From Taishania pollutisoli (lineage in GTDB: Bacteria > Bacteroidota > Bacteroidia > Flavobacteriales_D > Crocinitomicaceae), in the NCBI RefSeq assembly GCF_014518315.1, contig NZ_JACVEL010000001.1:372001-436000 (forward strand): a stretch of DNA of 64,000 bases. The letters are read 5' to 3'. The notes under the pieces were generated by a model. That model saw only the letters and a program-made list of their open reading frames with translations, did no database searches and had not been told where the DNA came from. Positions 1 to 9,468 of the stretch are shown one piece after another; the first letter of the stretch is position 1, and each line of letters begins with the position of its first letter. The position numbers and the translations under genes are program-made.

Positions 1-2400
1 CCGGATATTGCACGCGTTCCTGTAATGATTGACAGTTCCAAATGGGAAATCATTGAAGCCGGACTGAAATGTGTGCAGGGAAAAGGCGTTGTAAATTCTA
101 TTTCCTTGAAAGAGGGAGAAGAAAACTTTATTCATCATGCCAAACTGATTAAAAAATATGGTGCTGCTGTGATTGTGATGGCATTCGATGAAGCCGGACA
201 AGCGGACAGTTACGAACGAAGAATCGAAATTTGTAAGCGTTCTTATGACATATTGGTCGATGTGGTCAAATTTCCGAAAGAAGATATCATTTTCGATCCG
301 AATATTTTCCCTGTTGCAACGGGAATGGAAGAACACAATAATAATGCGCTGGATTTCTTCCGTGCGACCAAATGGATTCGCGAAAACCTGCCCGGAGCAC
401 ATGTCAGCGGAGGTGTTTCCAATGTTTCATTTTCATTTAGAGGGAACAACGCCGTACGCGAAGCTATGCATGCCGCGTTTCTGTATCATGCCATTCAAAA
501 CGGGATGGACATGGGAATTGTGAACCCAACCATGCTGGAGGTTTACGATGAAGTAGACAAAGAGCTCATGGTCTACATTGAGGATGTATTGCTCAACCGC
601 AGACCGGATGCAACAGAACGATTGCTGGAATATGCTGAAACCGTAAAAGGAGACGGAAAAAAGAAAGAAGTTGACCTGACCTGGAGAAAACAACCAGTCA
701 ATGAACGACTTTCTCATGCATTGGTAAAAGGGATCGTCGATTTTATTGATGAAGATGTAGAGGAATGCCGTCACCAGTTTAAACGACCAATTGAAGTGAT
801 TGAAGGTCCGTTGATGGATGGAATGAACATCGTCGGAGACCTGTTCGGAAGCGGGAAAATGTTCCTGCCACAGGTAGTGAAATCCGCACGGGTGATGAAA
901 AAAGCAGTTGCCTATTTATTGCCTTATATTGAAGCAGAAAAAGACGGAGTTACATCAAGTGCCGGAAAAATATTGATGGCAACGGTCAAAGGAGATGTGC
1001 ACGACATCGGGAAAAATATCGTGGGTGTTGTACTCGGCTGCAACAATTACGAAGTCATCGATTTGGGAGTAATGGTTCCACCGGAAAAAATTATCCAGGA
1101 AGCCATTAATCACCAGGTAGATGTGATCGGACTGAGCGGATTAATTACACCATCACTGGATGAAATGGTTACTGTTGCAAAAGAAATGGAACGCGCCAAC
1201 CTTTCCATTCCGCTCATGATCGGAGGAGCAACGACCTCGCGGGTACACACAGCCGTAAAAATTGAGCAACATTATACGAAAGATCAAACGGTTCACGTAC
1301 TGGATGCTTCGCGAAGTGTTACTGTTGTTGAAAGTCTGTTGGGTAGCAAAAAAGAAAATTTTGTTACAGAACTGAAAGCTGATTATGCGAAATTACGTGC
1401 ACACCATGAAAAGCACCGGGGAGCAAAAGAAATTCTGTCGCTGGAAGCTGCAAGAGCCAATAAATTTCAAATCGACTGGAAACAGGCAGATTGTATCCGT
1501 CCGAATTTTCTGGGGGTTCAGGAAGTAAGTGTGAACCTTGAAACATTGGTAAACTACATCGATTGGACACCGTTCTTTCAAACCTGGGAACTCCACGGTA
1601 AATTTCCACGCATCCTGGAAGATGAGATCGTTGGAACGGAAGCCACTAAATTGTTTGAAGATGCCAATAACTTACTGGAAAAAATAATCCGGGGGAATTG
1701 GTTACAACCGAAAGGAATTATCGGCCTATTCCCGGCAAACAGTATCGGGGATGACATTGAAATCTACCACCCGGAGCAACCAACTGAAGTGATTCACATT
1801 CAACGCACATTGCGGCAGCAAACAAAAAAAGCACAGGGGCAACCCAATATCGCTTTAGCGGATTTTATTGCACCAAAAGAAAGTGGGATTCACGATTACA
1901 TTGGTGGATTTGCAGTCACTTCCGGTTTGGGAATTGAGAAATACATACAGGAGTTTGAAGCCAATCACGACGATTACAATTCCATTATGCTCAAAGCATT
2001 GGCAGATCGTTTTGCCGAAGCATTTGCTGAATACCTGCACGAAGAAGTTCGTAAAAACTATTGGGGTTATGCTTCCAATGAGCAACTCAATAATGAAGAA
2101 CTGATCAAAGAATCGTATCAGGGAATCCGTCCGGCCCCCGGCTATCCTGCTTGCCCGGATCACACGGAAAAAACAGGATTGTTCAGTTTATTGAACGTTG
2201 CTGAACGGGTTGGAATCACACTAACAGACAGTTTGGCCATGTTCCCGGCAGCTTCTGTCAGCGGGTGGTATTTCGCGCATCCGCAGGCAAAGTATTTCGG
2301 GTTGGGGAAAATCGGAAACGACCAGGTGGAAGATCTGGCGAAACGCAAAGGATTTTCCGTTGAAACAATGGAACGTTGGTTATCCAGTGTGATGCATTAG
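1..2400 (+). CDS. metH: Methionine synthase, cobalamin-dependent (3' part, 5' end cut by window)
   Basis: Transfers a methyl group from methyltetrahydrofolate to homocysteine through a cobalamin cofactor, in the cytoplasm. The frame is open from base 1, so the homocysteine domain lies outside the window. About 800 residues remain. In order they are the pterin-binding barrel (VNSISLKEG near the start), the four-helix cap ([20 protein letters not shown]), the B12 Rossmann domain with DVHDIGKN (the His that ligates cobalt) and GLSGLITPS, and the C-terminal reactivation domain with [12 protein letters not shown], which binds S-adenosylmethionine. The protein ends normally at TAG. Its last four bases overlap the convergent small gene on the other strand. 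An ABC importer of the iron/cobalamin type lies elsewhere in the window, but any link is only inferred. Confidence 0.97.
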   Translation, partial: PDIARVPVMIDSSKWEIIEAGLKCVQGKGVVNSISLKEGEENFIHHAKLIKKYGAAVIVMAFDEAGQADSYERRIEICKRSYDILVDVVKFPKEDIIFDPNIFPVATGMEEHNNNALDFFRATKWIRENLPGAHVSGGVSNVSFSFRGNNAVREAMHAAFLYHAIQNGMDMGIVNPTMLEVYDEVDKELMVYIEDVLLNRRPDATERLLEYAETVKGDGKKKEVDLTWRKQPVNERLSHALVKGIVDFIDEDVEECRHQFKRPIEVIEGPLMDGMNIVGDLFGSGKMFLPQVVKSARVMKKAVAYLLPYIEAEKDGVTSSAGKILMATVKGDVHDIGKNIVGVVLGCNNYEVIDLGVMVPPEKIIQEAINHQVDVIGLSGLITPSLDEMVTVAKEMERANLSIPLMIGGATTSRVHTAVKIEQHYTKDQTVHVLDASRSVTVVESLLGSKKENFVTELKADYAKLRAHHEKHRGAKEILSLEAARANKFQIDWKQADCIRPNFLGVQEVSVNLETLVNYIDWTPFFQTWELHGKFPRILEDEIVGTEATKLFEDANNLLEKIIRGNWLQPKGIIGLFPANSIGDDIEIYHPEQPTEVIHIQRTLRQQTKKAQGQPNIALADFIAPKESGIHDYIGGFAVTSGLGIEKYIQEFEANHDDYNSIMLKALADRFAEAFAEYLHEEVRKNYWGYASNEQLNNEELIKESYQGIRPAPGYPACPDHTEKTGLFSLLNVAERVGITLTDSLAMFPAASVSGWYFAHPQAKYFGLGKIGNDQVEDLAKRKGFSVETMERWLSSVMH

Positions 2401-2612
2401 CTTTCAATCAGGCAGACTGTATATCCTGATTTTTTGGCACTATCGACGGTTGTCTTCTTGATTTCGTGGGTACATTTCTGTAAACCTCTGCAGGTTTTGG
2501 AATAATGATATTTTTTGGCGGAAGGACTGTTGCAAATATAAGCAGTCGTACTTTGTGACGGGGTTATACTGAATAATCCGATGGATGCAACAACAATCAA
2601 TAATGTTTTCAT
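2397..2612 (-). CDS. Small secreted Cys-rich protein, conserved hypothetical
   Basis: A 71-residue protein with an N-terminal hydrophobic signal sequence (MKKTL-like, cut near SQSTTA). It is followed by a short domain with four spaced cysteines: [18 protein letters not shown] and GYTVC. The spacing Y-H-x3-C-x4-C with a later KKxGYxxC resembles small domains found alone, or appended to nucleases and competence proteins, where they are thought to bind metal; the resemblance is from memory. Probably exported to the periplasm. The stop overlaps the metH stop by four bases on the opposite strand. The precise function is unknown. Confidence 0.7.
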   Translation of the reverse strand: MKTLLIVVASIGLFSITPSQSTTAYICNSPSAKKYHYSKTCRGLQKCTHEIKKTTVDSAKKSGYTVCLIES

Positions 2613-2750
2613 AAAGGGGTCAATAATCTGCGACCAAACTAACAGTTTTTTTCCTGATTTTCAACGTGTATGAGAAAAAATTCTATCCCCTCCCCAAGGG
2701 AAGGAAGTAATCTGTACTACAGAGCTATATTCAACGTTCACATATTGTAC

Positions 2751-2779
2751 AAAAAATCCTGCCCTCATCAGACAGGATT
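2751..2779 (-). terminator. Rho-independent terminator for the 86-aa gene
   Basis: On the minus strand AATCCTG pairs with CAGGATT around an 11-nt loop (stem arms at 2755-2761 and 2773-2779) and is followed by a run of six T. It lies just downstream of the gene at 2803-3063. Confidence 0.75.
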
Positions 2780-2802
2780 CATGTAATTTATTTCAATATG
2801 AT

Positions 2803-3063
2803 TTACTTCGTTGCAGCCCATTTCCGGATTTCCGTCCGGAACCACTCGTCTGCAGCTTCTGTCCATTTATAATGCTCCCGCAAATACGACATGGTATCTT
2901 TTTCAATGTCTGTATACGCATCTCCATCCTTTACCGCTTCCAATAGCTGTTTGGCATCTTCCGTCGAAATGCGTCCGTCTCCGGAGCCTGCAATTAATTC
3001 ATCGGCCAGTTCGATTAATTTTCCATCGTACTTCTTCCCGTCAATAGTTTTGTAATAACTCAT
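2803..3063 (-). CDS. Small conserved acidic protein, 86 aa, function unknown
   Basis: A soluble protein of 86 residues with no signal peptide or membrane segment. It begins MSYYKTIDGKKYDG and ends WFRTEIRKWAATK. The middle carries GSGDGRISTEDAKQLLEAV, which looks like a single EF-hand-type loop followed by a helix, so calcium binding is possible but not shown. I recall near-identical short proteins in unrelated bacteria, always unnamed. It is monocistronic, with its own terminator just downstream. Confidence 0.75.
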   Translation of the reverse strand: MSYYKTIDGKKYDGKLIELADELIAGSGDGRISTEDAKQLLEAVKDGDAYTDIEKDTMSYLREHYKWTEAADEWFRTEIRKWAATK

Positions 3064-3151
3064 AGTTGTAATTTTAATTGTTGTTTATAAATATAGTAAC
3101 TATTTTAACAATCAGAGATTTATCATTTAAAAAAAACACACGTGTCATCTG

Positions 3152-3183
3152 TTGCAATGTCAGCATTAATTTACCTACCTTTG
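3152..3183 (+). promoter_or_regulatory. Bacteroidota-type promoter for the OsmC-rlmB pair
   Basis: TTG at 3152-3154 is followed after 21 nt by TACCTTTG at 3176-3183, matching the -33 TTG / -7 TAnnTTTG pattern. The ATG of the OsmC gene is at 3203, giving a leader of about 15 nt with no Shine-Dalgarno sequence. Confidence 0.65.
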
Positions 3184-3202
3184 TTCTCAAAACAAAACGA
3201 TT

Positions 3203-3607
3203 ATGAGTACAGCCAGAGTTGAATATTTGGGTGGTTTACGTACCAAATGCACACACTTGAAATCAGGCACAGAGATTCTTACAGATGCGCCTGTTGATAA
3301 TCACGGGAAAGGAGAAGCATTCTCCCCTACTGACCTGGTTGCAACTGCTTATGCATCCTGTATGCTTTCCATCATTGGAATTTATTGCAACGAGCATGGT
3401 TTAAACTACACACATGGCGAGGCAGAGGTAACAAAAATCATGGGAACAGCTCCGCGAAGAATTACGGAAATCATTATTGAAATGGATTTGAGTGGTAATG
3501 GCTGGACCTCAGAAGAGCAGGAGAAAGTTTCTCGGGCAGCAAAAGCATGTCCTGTTGCAAAATCTGTACACGAAGAAATCACCATCGTTTTCGATATTAC
3601 ATTTTAA
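3203..3607 (+). CDS. OsmC/Ohr family peroxide-detoxifying protein
   Basis: OsmC-family proteins are small cytoplasmic thiol peroxidases that reduce organic hydroperoxides using two cysteines. Both are present: Cys53 in ASCML and Cys116 in KACPVAKSVH, the usual motif around the second Cys. Length (134 aa) is normal for the family. The stop codon directly abuts the ATG of rlmB, so the two genes are co-transcribed, probably from the promoter at 3152-3183. Whether it belongs to the OsmC, Ohr or YhfA branch cannot be settled by eye. Confidence 0.9.
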   Translation: MSTARVEYLGGLRTKCTHLKSGTEILTDAPVDNHGKGEAFSPTDLVATAYASCMLSIIGIYCNEHGLNYTHGEAEVTKIMGTAPRRITEIIIEMDLSGNGWTSEEQEKVSRAAKACPVAKSVHEEITIVFDITF

Positions 3608-4381
3608 ATGAGAGATAGAGATCAAAAGTACCAGCGCAAAGAAGATAAAGACATCATTTTCGGGGTTCGCGCGGTTATTGAAGCAGTAAAAGCTGATCGG
3701 GAGATCAACAAAATTCTGATTCAAAAGGGAATCAATAAAGATTTATTTTTTGAACTGAAAGAAGCTCTGAAAGGAAAGGATCTTAACCTGCAATATGTTC
3801 CGTCTCAAAAGCTGGATGGAATTACGCAGAATAATCACCAGGGAGTGATTGCTTATGTTTCTCCGGTTGAATATGGAAACATAGAAACATTGGCCGACGA
3901 GCTGCTGACTGCCGGTAAAAAAGTGAATATTCTTGTCCTGGATCGTATTACAGATGTTCGCAACTTCGGAGGAATTGCCCGCACAGCTGAATGCCAGGGA
4001 GTAGACGCTATTCTGATTCCTTCCAAAGGTTCCGCATTGGTTACCTCCGATGCAATTAAGACATCAGCAGGTGCATTGAACAGAATCAAAGTCTGCAAAA
4101 CAGATGATTTGAAAAATTCACTGTTCTACCTCCAACAAAGCGGTATTCGTATCATTGCATGTACGGAGAAAGCGAAAAGTAACTTGTACGAAACAAATTT
4201 ACGTGGATCCGTAGCCATTGTCATGGGATCGGAAGAGAGTGGTATCACACAGGATTTAATTAATATGAGTGACATTTCCACAAAAGTTCCGATGCGTGGT
4301 GAAATTGCGTCTTTAAATGTCGGTGTAGCAGCAGGGATGGTGCTGTACGAGAAAACCCGACAGGAACTATACGGAAGTTAA
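3608..4381 (+). CDS. rlmB: 23S rRNA 2'-O-ribose methyltransferase of the SpoU/TrmH family
   Basis: A SpoU-class (SPOUT) RNA methyltransferase of 257 residues. An N-terminal substrate-binding domain (FGVRAVIEAVKADREINKIL) leads to a catalytic domain with DRITDVRNFGGIARTAEC, MGSEESGIT and SLNVGVAAGMVLYE, the three SpoU motifs that form the knotted SAM site. RlmB methylates G2251 of 23S rRNA; the assignment to that position rather than another SpoU target is by family resemblance. Its ATG follows the OsmC stop without a gap, so translation is probably coupled. Confidence 0.88.
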   Translation: MRDRDQKYQRKEDKDIIFGVRAVIEAVKADREINKILIQKGINKDLFFELKEALKGKDLNLQYVPSQKLDGITQNNHQGVIAYVSPVEYGNIETLADELLTAGKKVNILVLDRITDVRNFGGIARTAECQGVDAILIPSKGSALVTSDAIKTSAGALNRIKVCKTDDLKNSLFYLQQSGIRIIACTEKAKSNLYETNLRGSVAIVMGSEESGITQDLINMSDISTKVPMRGEIASLNVGVAAGMVLYEKTRQELYGS

Positions 4382-4510
4382 AAAATATCAATACCACAGA
4401 CCCCATTAGGTATAAAACGCTAAAAATTAATATCTTACTAAAAAAGAGAAAGTTAGGTGAACTAAACGATTTATCTTATAAATTTTATCGCACTATATAA
4501 TTCCATTGAT

Positions 4511-4538
4511 TTTGACAGAATTGAATTTCATAGTTTTG
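4511..4538 (+). promoter_or_regulatory. Possible promoter of the cyclase-family gene
   Basis: TTTG at 4511-4514 and TAGTTTTG at 4531-4538 resemble the Bacteroidota -33 and -7 boxes. The 16-nt spacer is shorter than usual. The ATG follows at 4562. Confidence 0.4.
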
Positions 4539-4561
4539 TGTACATTTAATGCAAAAAAATT

Positions 4562-5314
4562 ATGAAACTGTTTCTGAACGACACCGACTACATTGACACA
4601 CAGGAAGGAATTGACATTTCCATTCCGATGGGTGGTACATCTGCAGACGCAAAAGCATGGTATGTAAATTCTCCTGTAATTGAGCCTGTACATGCCAATG
4701 GTTTTGTCGGGAGTGTGGCAGAAGGAGGAAGTGTCAATTTTAGAAATATCTTTTTTAACCCGCATGGAAACGGGACACATACCGAATGCCTGGGACACAT
4801 TACCCGGGAGGTTTATTCTGTTAATGAACATTTAAAGGAATTTATCTTTGAGGCGCTCTTAATCTCTGTTACGCCCGAAACAATCGAAAACGGTGATCGC
4901 GTCATCACAAAAGAGCTACTGAAAAAAGAAATCGGAGGCAAAATGGCAAGTGCCTTGCTAATTCGTACTTTTCCCAATGAAACAGCCAAACTGGACCGGG
5001 ATTATTCTTCCACGAATCCTGCATACATGGACGTCAGCTGCATCGACGTACTGAATGAAGCAGGAATCGAACATTTATTATTGGATTTACCTTCCGTTGA
5101 CCGGGAATCGGATAACGGAGTACTTGCAATGCATCATGCATTCTGGCAAGTCCCTGAAAACCCGCAATTTCATAAAACAATCACTGAATTGATTTTTGTT
5201 CCGGATACCGTTGCTGACGGAATGTACCTACTTTCGTTGCAGGTTGCCCCCTTCGAAAATGATGCAAGTCCAAGCAGACCGGTTTTGTACCCTATAAAAA
5301 GAAAAAAGAGTTGA
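4562..5314 (+). CDS. Cyclase family (KynB/arylformamidase-like) metal-dependent hydrolase
   Basis: A 250-residue member of the cyclase family (PF04199), metal-dependent hydrolases that include bacterial arylformamidase KynB. The metal-binding signature appears as HGNGTHTECLGH, a variant of the usual HxGTHxDxPxH. Further family marks are LLLDLPSVDRE and MHHAFW near the C-terminus. The acidic residue normally found as Asp is Glu here. There is no signal peptide. The substrate is unknown, and no other kynurenine pathway gene is adjacent. The stop lies inside a small inverted repeat (GAGTTGA/TCAACTC, 5308-5325). Confidence 0.8.
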   Translation: MKLFLNDTDYIDTQEGIDISIPMGGTSADAKAWYVNSPVIEPVHANGFVGSVAEGGSVNFRNIFFNPHGNGTHTECLGHITREVYSVNEHLKEFIFEALLISVTPETIENGDRVITKELLKKEIGGKMASALLIRTFPNETAKLDRDYSSTNPAYMDVSCIDVLNEAGIEHLLLDLPSVDRESDNGVLAMHHAFWQVPENPQFHKTITELIFVPDTVADGMYLLSLQVAPFENDASPSRPVLYPIKRKKS

Positions 5315-5842
5315 TTTCTCAACTCCCTATTCAATCAAAAGTACCAGTTAGCAGTACGTTAATTTATAAAGTGTAGTTTTCTGTATGTAGAGCAGTTGTA
5401 ATTTCTTTAATAATAACAAAACAGGTACTTCTTACGCCTGATGCGTATGAGAATAAAAATGAGGAATAAGAACTGTTATACTCTTTAATCAAACTAGAAA
5501 ATGAAACCTGCCTCTCCAAGCAGTGCCCCCATCTTTATTATGTCAAAGCAACGTAAGAAGTAACCTGATTTATTTCTCCTTATTTCTGACACTAAAGTAC
5601 ACCGAAAGATTTGAACAACATTTGGCAAATGAATATTTATCGGTTTAGTATGAATATTTTGCCTTTTTAAATGATTTTTAACATTTGTACTTGGTAAACC
5701 GTTTAGTACGGTTTTGGAATTATCAGTTATCAATGGGTTAATTATCAAATGATGAAAATACAATTACTGTAAACGAAAACTCCAATCGTAACTCTTGATA
5801 ATTGAGTAATTGATAATTGAACATTCATAATTCAACCTCACA
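5315..5842. other. Intergenic region with a 15-bp spaced inverted repeat
   Basis: No gene recognised. CAGGTACTTCTTACG (5422-5436) recurs inverted as CGTAAGAAGTAACCTG (5552-5567), differing only by one extra base and separated by about 115 bp. A small hairpin, AAACCG/CGGTTT, lies at 5696-5714. From about 5795 to 5835 the sequence is AT-rich and low in complexity (repeats of the ATAATTGA type), like the stretch before 26.07 kb. A minus-strand open frame at 5494-5763 lacks any recognisable protein character. Confidence 0.5.
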
Positions 5843-7297
5843 TCAGCTCCAGTAAGTTCCTTCCTTTGAATCTTTCACAACGATTCCTGCTTTTGCAAGG
5901 GCATCACGAATCTGATCAGAAGTAGTCCAGTCTTTATTTTCACGTGCTTTTGCCCGTAACTCAAGTACCAGATCCATTACCGGAGATAAACGGTCATTTG
6001 AACCAGATTCTTCCGACTGCAATCCTAAAACATCATACACAAAGCTTTCCATTTCTTCTGTCAGCAGTTTCAGATCACCTGCTGTAATCGTATCCGCGCC
6101 GTCGTTTACTTTATTAATGTGTGTGACTGCATCAAATAACCGAGCAATCAGAATTGGTGCATTGAAATCATCATTCATTGCATCATACAATGACTGAACA
6201 AGTGATGGTGCATCAAAAGTAGAATGATCAGTCACTTTTAGTTTCGGCAACAATACCAATGCGTCTTTCAATCGTTGGAATCCTTTTTCTGAAGCGGCCA
6301 ATGCATCTCCGGAGACATCTATCGTCGAACGATAATGTGCCTGCATCATAAAGAAACGCACCACATTTGCACTGTATGCTTTGTCAAAAATGTCTGTCGT
6401 TCCTTCAATGATTTCCATCGGTAAAAAGAAATTGCCGAAGGATTTACTCATTTTTTGTCCGTTTACATTCAACATATTCGCATGCATCCAGATATTTGCA
6501 GGATTACAGCCAAATGAACCGCAACTTTGCGCAATTTCATCCTCGTGATGGGGGAATTTCAAATCCATCCCTCCTCCGTGAATATCAAAGTGATTACCTA
6601 AATATTTTGTACTCATCGCTGTACACTCAATGTGCCAGCCAGGGTTTCCGTTTCCCCATGGAGAACGCCAGATTTGCATGTCTTCCGGATTTGCCTTTTT
6701 CCACAGTGCAAAATCAGCAAAAAAGCGTTTTTCACCCTGTGCATTTAATTCCCTGGTCGCTTCCTCCAATTCGTCAACTTTCCTGCCGCTTAAAATTCCG
6801 TAATTAAATTTTTCCGAATAAGCTTTTACATCAAAATAAACAGATCCGTTTACAACGTATGCAAAACCATTTTCTATAATTTTTTCAATGATCTCGATCT
6901 GTTCCTGGATATGTTGTGTTGCTGTGGGCTCAATGCTCGGAGGCAATAAATTATAAATCCGTTGCAGCTCTATAAATTTGCGATTGAATTTGTAAACAAT
7001 TTCCAGCGACTGCACCTGTTCCAAGCGTGCTGCTTTTCCGATACTATCCACATCTTCTCCGGCACTGTTTGTAATGTGTCCGGCATCTGTAATGTTACGC
7101 ACATACTTTACCTGATAACCCAATTTTAACAAGTAACGGTATACCAAATCAAAATTAATGAACGTTCGCATGTTTCCCATGTGCGGCTCACTGTACAATG
7201 TAGGTCCGCAGACATACATCCCTACCCTTCCCTCGTGTATTGGTTTGAATTCTTCCTTGTTTCCCGTTAAACTATTGTAAATTGTCAGTTTTTGCAT
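5843..7297 (-). CDS. cysS: Cysteinyl-tRNA synthetase
   Basis: Class I aminoacyl-tRNA synthetase charging tRNA-Cys. Visible marks are the N-terminal zinc Cys and HIGH region (MYVCGPTLYSEPHMGNMRTF), the second zinc site (GWHIECTAMS and GGGMDLKFPHHEDEIAQS), and KMSKSFGNF, the ATP loop. The anticodon-binding helical domain follows and the protein ends with a short basic tail. Length (484 aa) fits the family. It sits alone between a hairpin upstream and the AT-rich intergenic region downstream. Confidence 0.97.
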   Translation of the reverse strand: MQKLTIYNSLTGNKEEFKPIHEGRVGMYVCGPTLYSEPHMGNMRTFINFDLVYRYLLKLGYQVKYVRNITDAGHITNSAGEDVDSIGKAARLEQVQSLEIVYKFNRKFIELQRIYNLLPPSIEPTATQHIQEQIEIIEKIIENGFAYVVNGSVYFDVKAYSEKFNYGILSGRKVDELEEATRELNAQGEKRFFADFALWKKANPEDMQIWRSPWGNGNPGWHIECTAMSTKYLGNHFDIHGGGMDLKFPHHEDEIAQSCGSFGCNPANIWMHANMLNVNGQKMSKSFGNFFLPMEIIEGTTDIFDKAYSANVVRFFMMQAHYRSTIDVSGDALAASEKGFQRLKDALVLLPKLKVTDHSTFDAPSLVQSLYDAMNDDFNAPILIARLFDAVTHINKVNDGADTITAGDLKLLTEEMESFVYDVLGLQSEESGSNDRLSPVMDLVLELRAKARENKDWTTSDQIRDALAKAGIVVKDSKEGTYWS

Positions 7298-7321
7298 GAT
7301 TGATTTTCAGATAACAGTTAG

Positions 7322-7346
7322 GGCAGATAATTCAATCATCTGCCCA
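7322..7346. other. Perfect 8-bp stem hairpin between gcdH-like gene and cysS
   Basis: GGGCAGAT (7322-7329) pairs with ATCTGCCC (7339-7346) around nine bases. There is no T-run on either side, so it may be a weak terminator of the upstream minus-strand gene, or a leader structure of cysS, whose start codon is 25 nt away. Confidence 0.45.
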
Positions 7347-7394
7347 CACTGGTTTTAATATTAAAAAGAACAAATCGTCCTTTACAGTATTAGT

Positions 7395-8594
7395 TTATTT
7401 CAATTCCGGCATCTCTCGTGTAAACGCGGAAAAACCTGTCACATCCATTCCTGTAATCAACAAGTGAATGTCGTGTGTTCCTTCGTATGTTACGACAGAT
7501 TCCAGATTGGCCATGTGGCGCATGATGGAATACTCGCTCGTGATTCCCATACCTCCGTGGATCTGACGTGCTTCACGTGCAATGTTCAATGCAATTTCAC
7601 AGCTATTGCGTTTTGCCATAGAAATTTGTGCTGAAGTTGCTTTTCCGGCATCTCTCAATTGCCCCAAACGCAACAACAACAACTGTGCTTTTGTAATTTC
7701 CGTGATCATTTCAGCCAATTTCTTTTGTGTCAACTGGAATGCACCGATCGGAACACCAAACTGCACACGCTCTTTGGAATAACGCAATGCCTGGTCGTAA
7801 CAATCCATTGCTGCCCCCAATGCTCCCCACGCAATACCAAAACGAGCCGAATCCAGACAGCTCAAAGGAGCTCCCAGACCTGATCTTCCCGGTAAAATAT
7901 TTTCTTTCGGAACTTTTACGTTGTCAAATACCAACTCTCCCGTTGCTGATGCCCGCAAGGACAATTTACCGTGGGTTTCAGGAGTTGTGAATCCTTCCAT
8001 TCCACGCTCAACGATCAATCCGTGGATACGCCCTTCTTCATTTTTCGCCCATACAACTGCGATATCTGCAAACGGAGCATTTGAAATCCACATTTTTGCA
8101 CCGTTCAGGATCACGTGATCTCCGGCATCTTTAAAATTGGTGATCATCCCTCCCGGATTTGATCCGTGATCCGGCTCTGTCAAACCGAAACACCCCATGA
8201 ATTCACCTGTTGCAAGCTTCGGAAGGTACTTCATCCGTTGTTCTTCCGAACCGTATTTCCAGATCGGATACATCACCAACGAAGATTGTACAGATGCCGT
8301 TGAACGCAAACCGGAATCGCAACGCTCCAATTCCTGCATGATCAATCCATAAGAAATCTGATCCAGTCCCGGACCTCCGTACTGCTCAGGAATATAAGGT
8401 CCAAAAGCACCGATTTCACCCAATCCTTTGATCAGGTGTTTTGGAAATGTCGCTTTTTCGTAATGTTCATCAATAATAGGAGAAACTTCTTTTTTAACCC
8501 ATGCACGGGCAGCTTCTCTAACTAATTTTTGCTCATCTGTCAGCAAATCATCCACGTTGTAATAATCTGGATGAGTGTATAAATCCGTTCTCAT
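7395..8594 (-). CDS. Acyl-CoA dehydrogenase, glutaryl-CoA dehydrogenase type
   Basis: Flavoprotein that dehydrogenates an acyl-CoA. The closest type is glutaryl-CoA dehydrogenase, which oxidises and decarboxylates glutaryl-CoA to crotonyl-CoA in lysine and tryptophan breakdown. Features are LRSTASVQSSLVMYPI, typical of the GCDH subgroup, GCFGLTEPDHGSNPGGM of the FAD/substrate site, RQIHGGMGITSEY, and YEGTHDIH with the catalytic Glu. I place the start at the ATG at 8594 (MRTDLYTHPDYY): a longer frame begins at a TTG at 8606, but that sits close to a TATTTTTG -7 box at 8618-8625. The specific substrate is inferred from motif similarity only. Confidence 0.88.
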   Translation of the reverse strand: MRTDLYTHPDYYNVDDLLTDEQKLVREAARAWVKKEVSPIIDEHYEKATFPKHLIKGLGEIGAFGPYIPEQYGGPGLDQISYGLIMQELERCDSGLRSTASVQSSLVMYPIWKYGSEEQRMKYLPKLATGEFMGCFGLTEPDHGSNPGGMITNFKDAGDHVILNGAKMWISNAPFADIAVVWAKNEEGRIHGLIVERGMEGFTTPETHGKLSLRASATGELVFDNVKVPKENILPGRSGLGAPLSCLDSARFGIAWGALGAAMDCYDQALRYSKERVQFGVPIGAFQLTQKKLAEMITEITKAQLLLLRLGQLRDAGKATSAQISMAKRNSCEIALNIAREARQIHGGMGITSEYSIMRHMANLESVVTYEGTHDIHLLITGMDVTGFSAFTREMPELK

Positions 8595-8617
8595 TTTTAT
8601 TTTCAATTAATGATAGG

Positions 8618-8636
8618 CAAAAATAGCATATTTTTG
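8618..8636. promoter_or_regulatory. Back-to-back divergent -7 boxes
   Basis: CAAAAATA at 8618-8625 is a minus-strand TATTTTTG for the acyl-CoA dehydrogenase gene. Four bases further, TATTTTTG at 8629-8636 faces right towards the DUF4271-hemD genes. Neither has an obvious -33 TTTG at the expected distance. Confidence 0.45.
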
Positions 8637-8676
8637 TTGTCTGAAAGTGATTTTATAAAGAAACCAGCTCAAAACT

Positions 8677-9438
8677 GTGGGTAATATTATTTTTCCATTA
8701 AATTTCCCGTCCTTGTTTTCTGTTGTGGGAACAGAAACAAAGGATATTCCTATGCACCTTGATTCGGTTTTCAGAACGGACGGCTGGATTTTAGGCATGA
8801 TGTTATTCATCGCCTTTCTCTTGCTGGCATTGGCCAAGCGACTGGAACCAAGGATATTCGGGACAACACTCCAATCATTTTTCACATTGGGCACCCCGGA
8901 AAGCCTGCAGAAATTTGAAGTCCGCTTCAATTCTACCGGATTTGTACTACTGGGATTTAGTTTTCTGATCAGTTTGTGGGTCTGCTTTACACTCTATGTG
9001 CAGCATATGGGAACGGTAGAACACGCGACCTGGTATGTTGCAGGATTTGAATTGACAAGCATTCAACTGGCAACATCAACGATGTTGATTATTCTTTCAC
9101 TTATTGTTTATAACTTTTTAGGACTTATTATTACTTCCTGGCTAACAGGTGAGAAAAGCCTGATGCGAATTTTTATTACTCAATCGTGGGTCAACCAGTT
9201 GTTCTTTGGTTTTTTGTTTTTTACACTTGGGGTCATCTGGCTGTTGAATTCTTCTGCAGGCAGCTATTTTTTTCATGCGTTTCTATACCTGTTTGCAGGT
9301 TTCTATATTGTACGTTTACTAAAAATTCTGATCGCCTCACTTTTAGAAGGCGTCGCTTGGTATTATATAATTTTGTATCTTTGCACCCTTGAAATATTAC
9401 CAATTGTAGTGCTGTATTACTACGTGGCTTATTTCTAA
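8677..9438 (+). CDS. DUF4271 integral membrane protein
   Basis: A 253-residue membrane protein with about six to seven hydrophobic segments. The C-terminal signature IILYLCTLEILPIVVLYYY is what I recognise as DUF4271, a family confined to Bacteroidota and commonly encoded beside hemD. The function is unknown; the gene neighbourhood hints at tetrapyrrole metabolism or at an envelope role. The frame starts at GTG 8677, with an in-frame ATG at 8752 as the alternative. I keep GTG because the -7 box at 8629-8636 is 40 nt upstream. hemD follows after 30 nt. Confidence 0.82.
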   Translation: MGNIIFPLNFPSLFSVVGTETKDIPMHLDSVFRTDGWILGMMLFIAFLLLALAKRLEPRIFGTTLQSFFTLGTPESLQKFEVRFNSTGFVLLGFSFLISLWVCFTLYVQHMGTVEHATWYVAGFELTSIQLATSTMLIILSLIVYNFLGLIITSWLTGEKSLMRIFITQSWVNQLFFGFLFFTLGVIWLLNSSAGSYFFHAFLYLFAGFYIVRLLKILIASLLEGVAWYYIILYLCTLEILPIVVLYYYVAYF

Positions 9439-9468
9439 AAAATTGTTTAACTACAAAACTATTAAACT

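Noticed and set aside
5308-5325. Terminator at the end of the cyclase-family gene
   Set aside because: The stem GAGTTGA/TCAACTC has a T-run only in the minus direction, where no gene ends nearby.
5494-5763. 89-aa minus-strand frame in the gap before cysS
   Set aside because: No start context or family, odd composition, and it lies across the spaced inverted repeat.
8594-8606. TTG start of the acyl-CoA dehydrogenase four codons upstream
   Set aside because: The -7 box at 8618-8625 leaves almost no leader, and the ATG at 8594 begins the conserved region normally.
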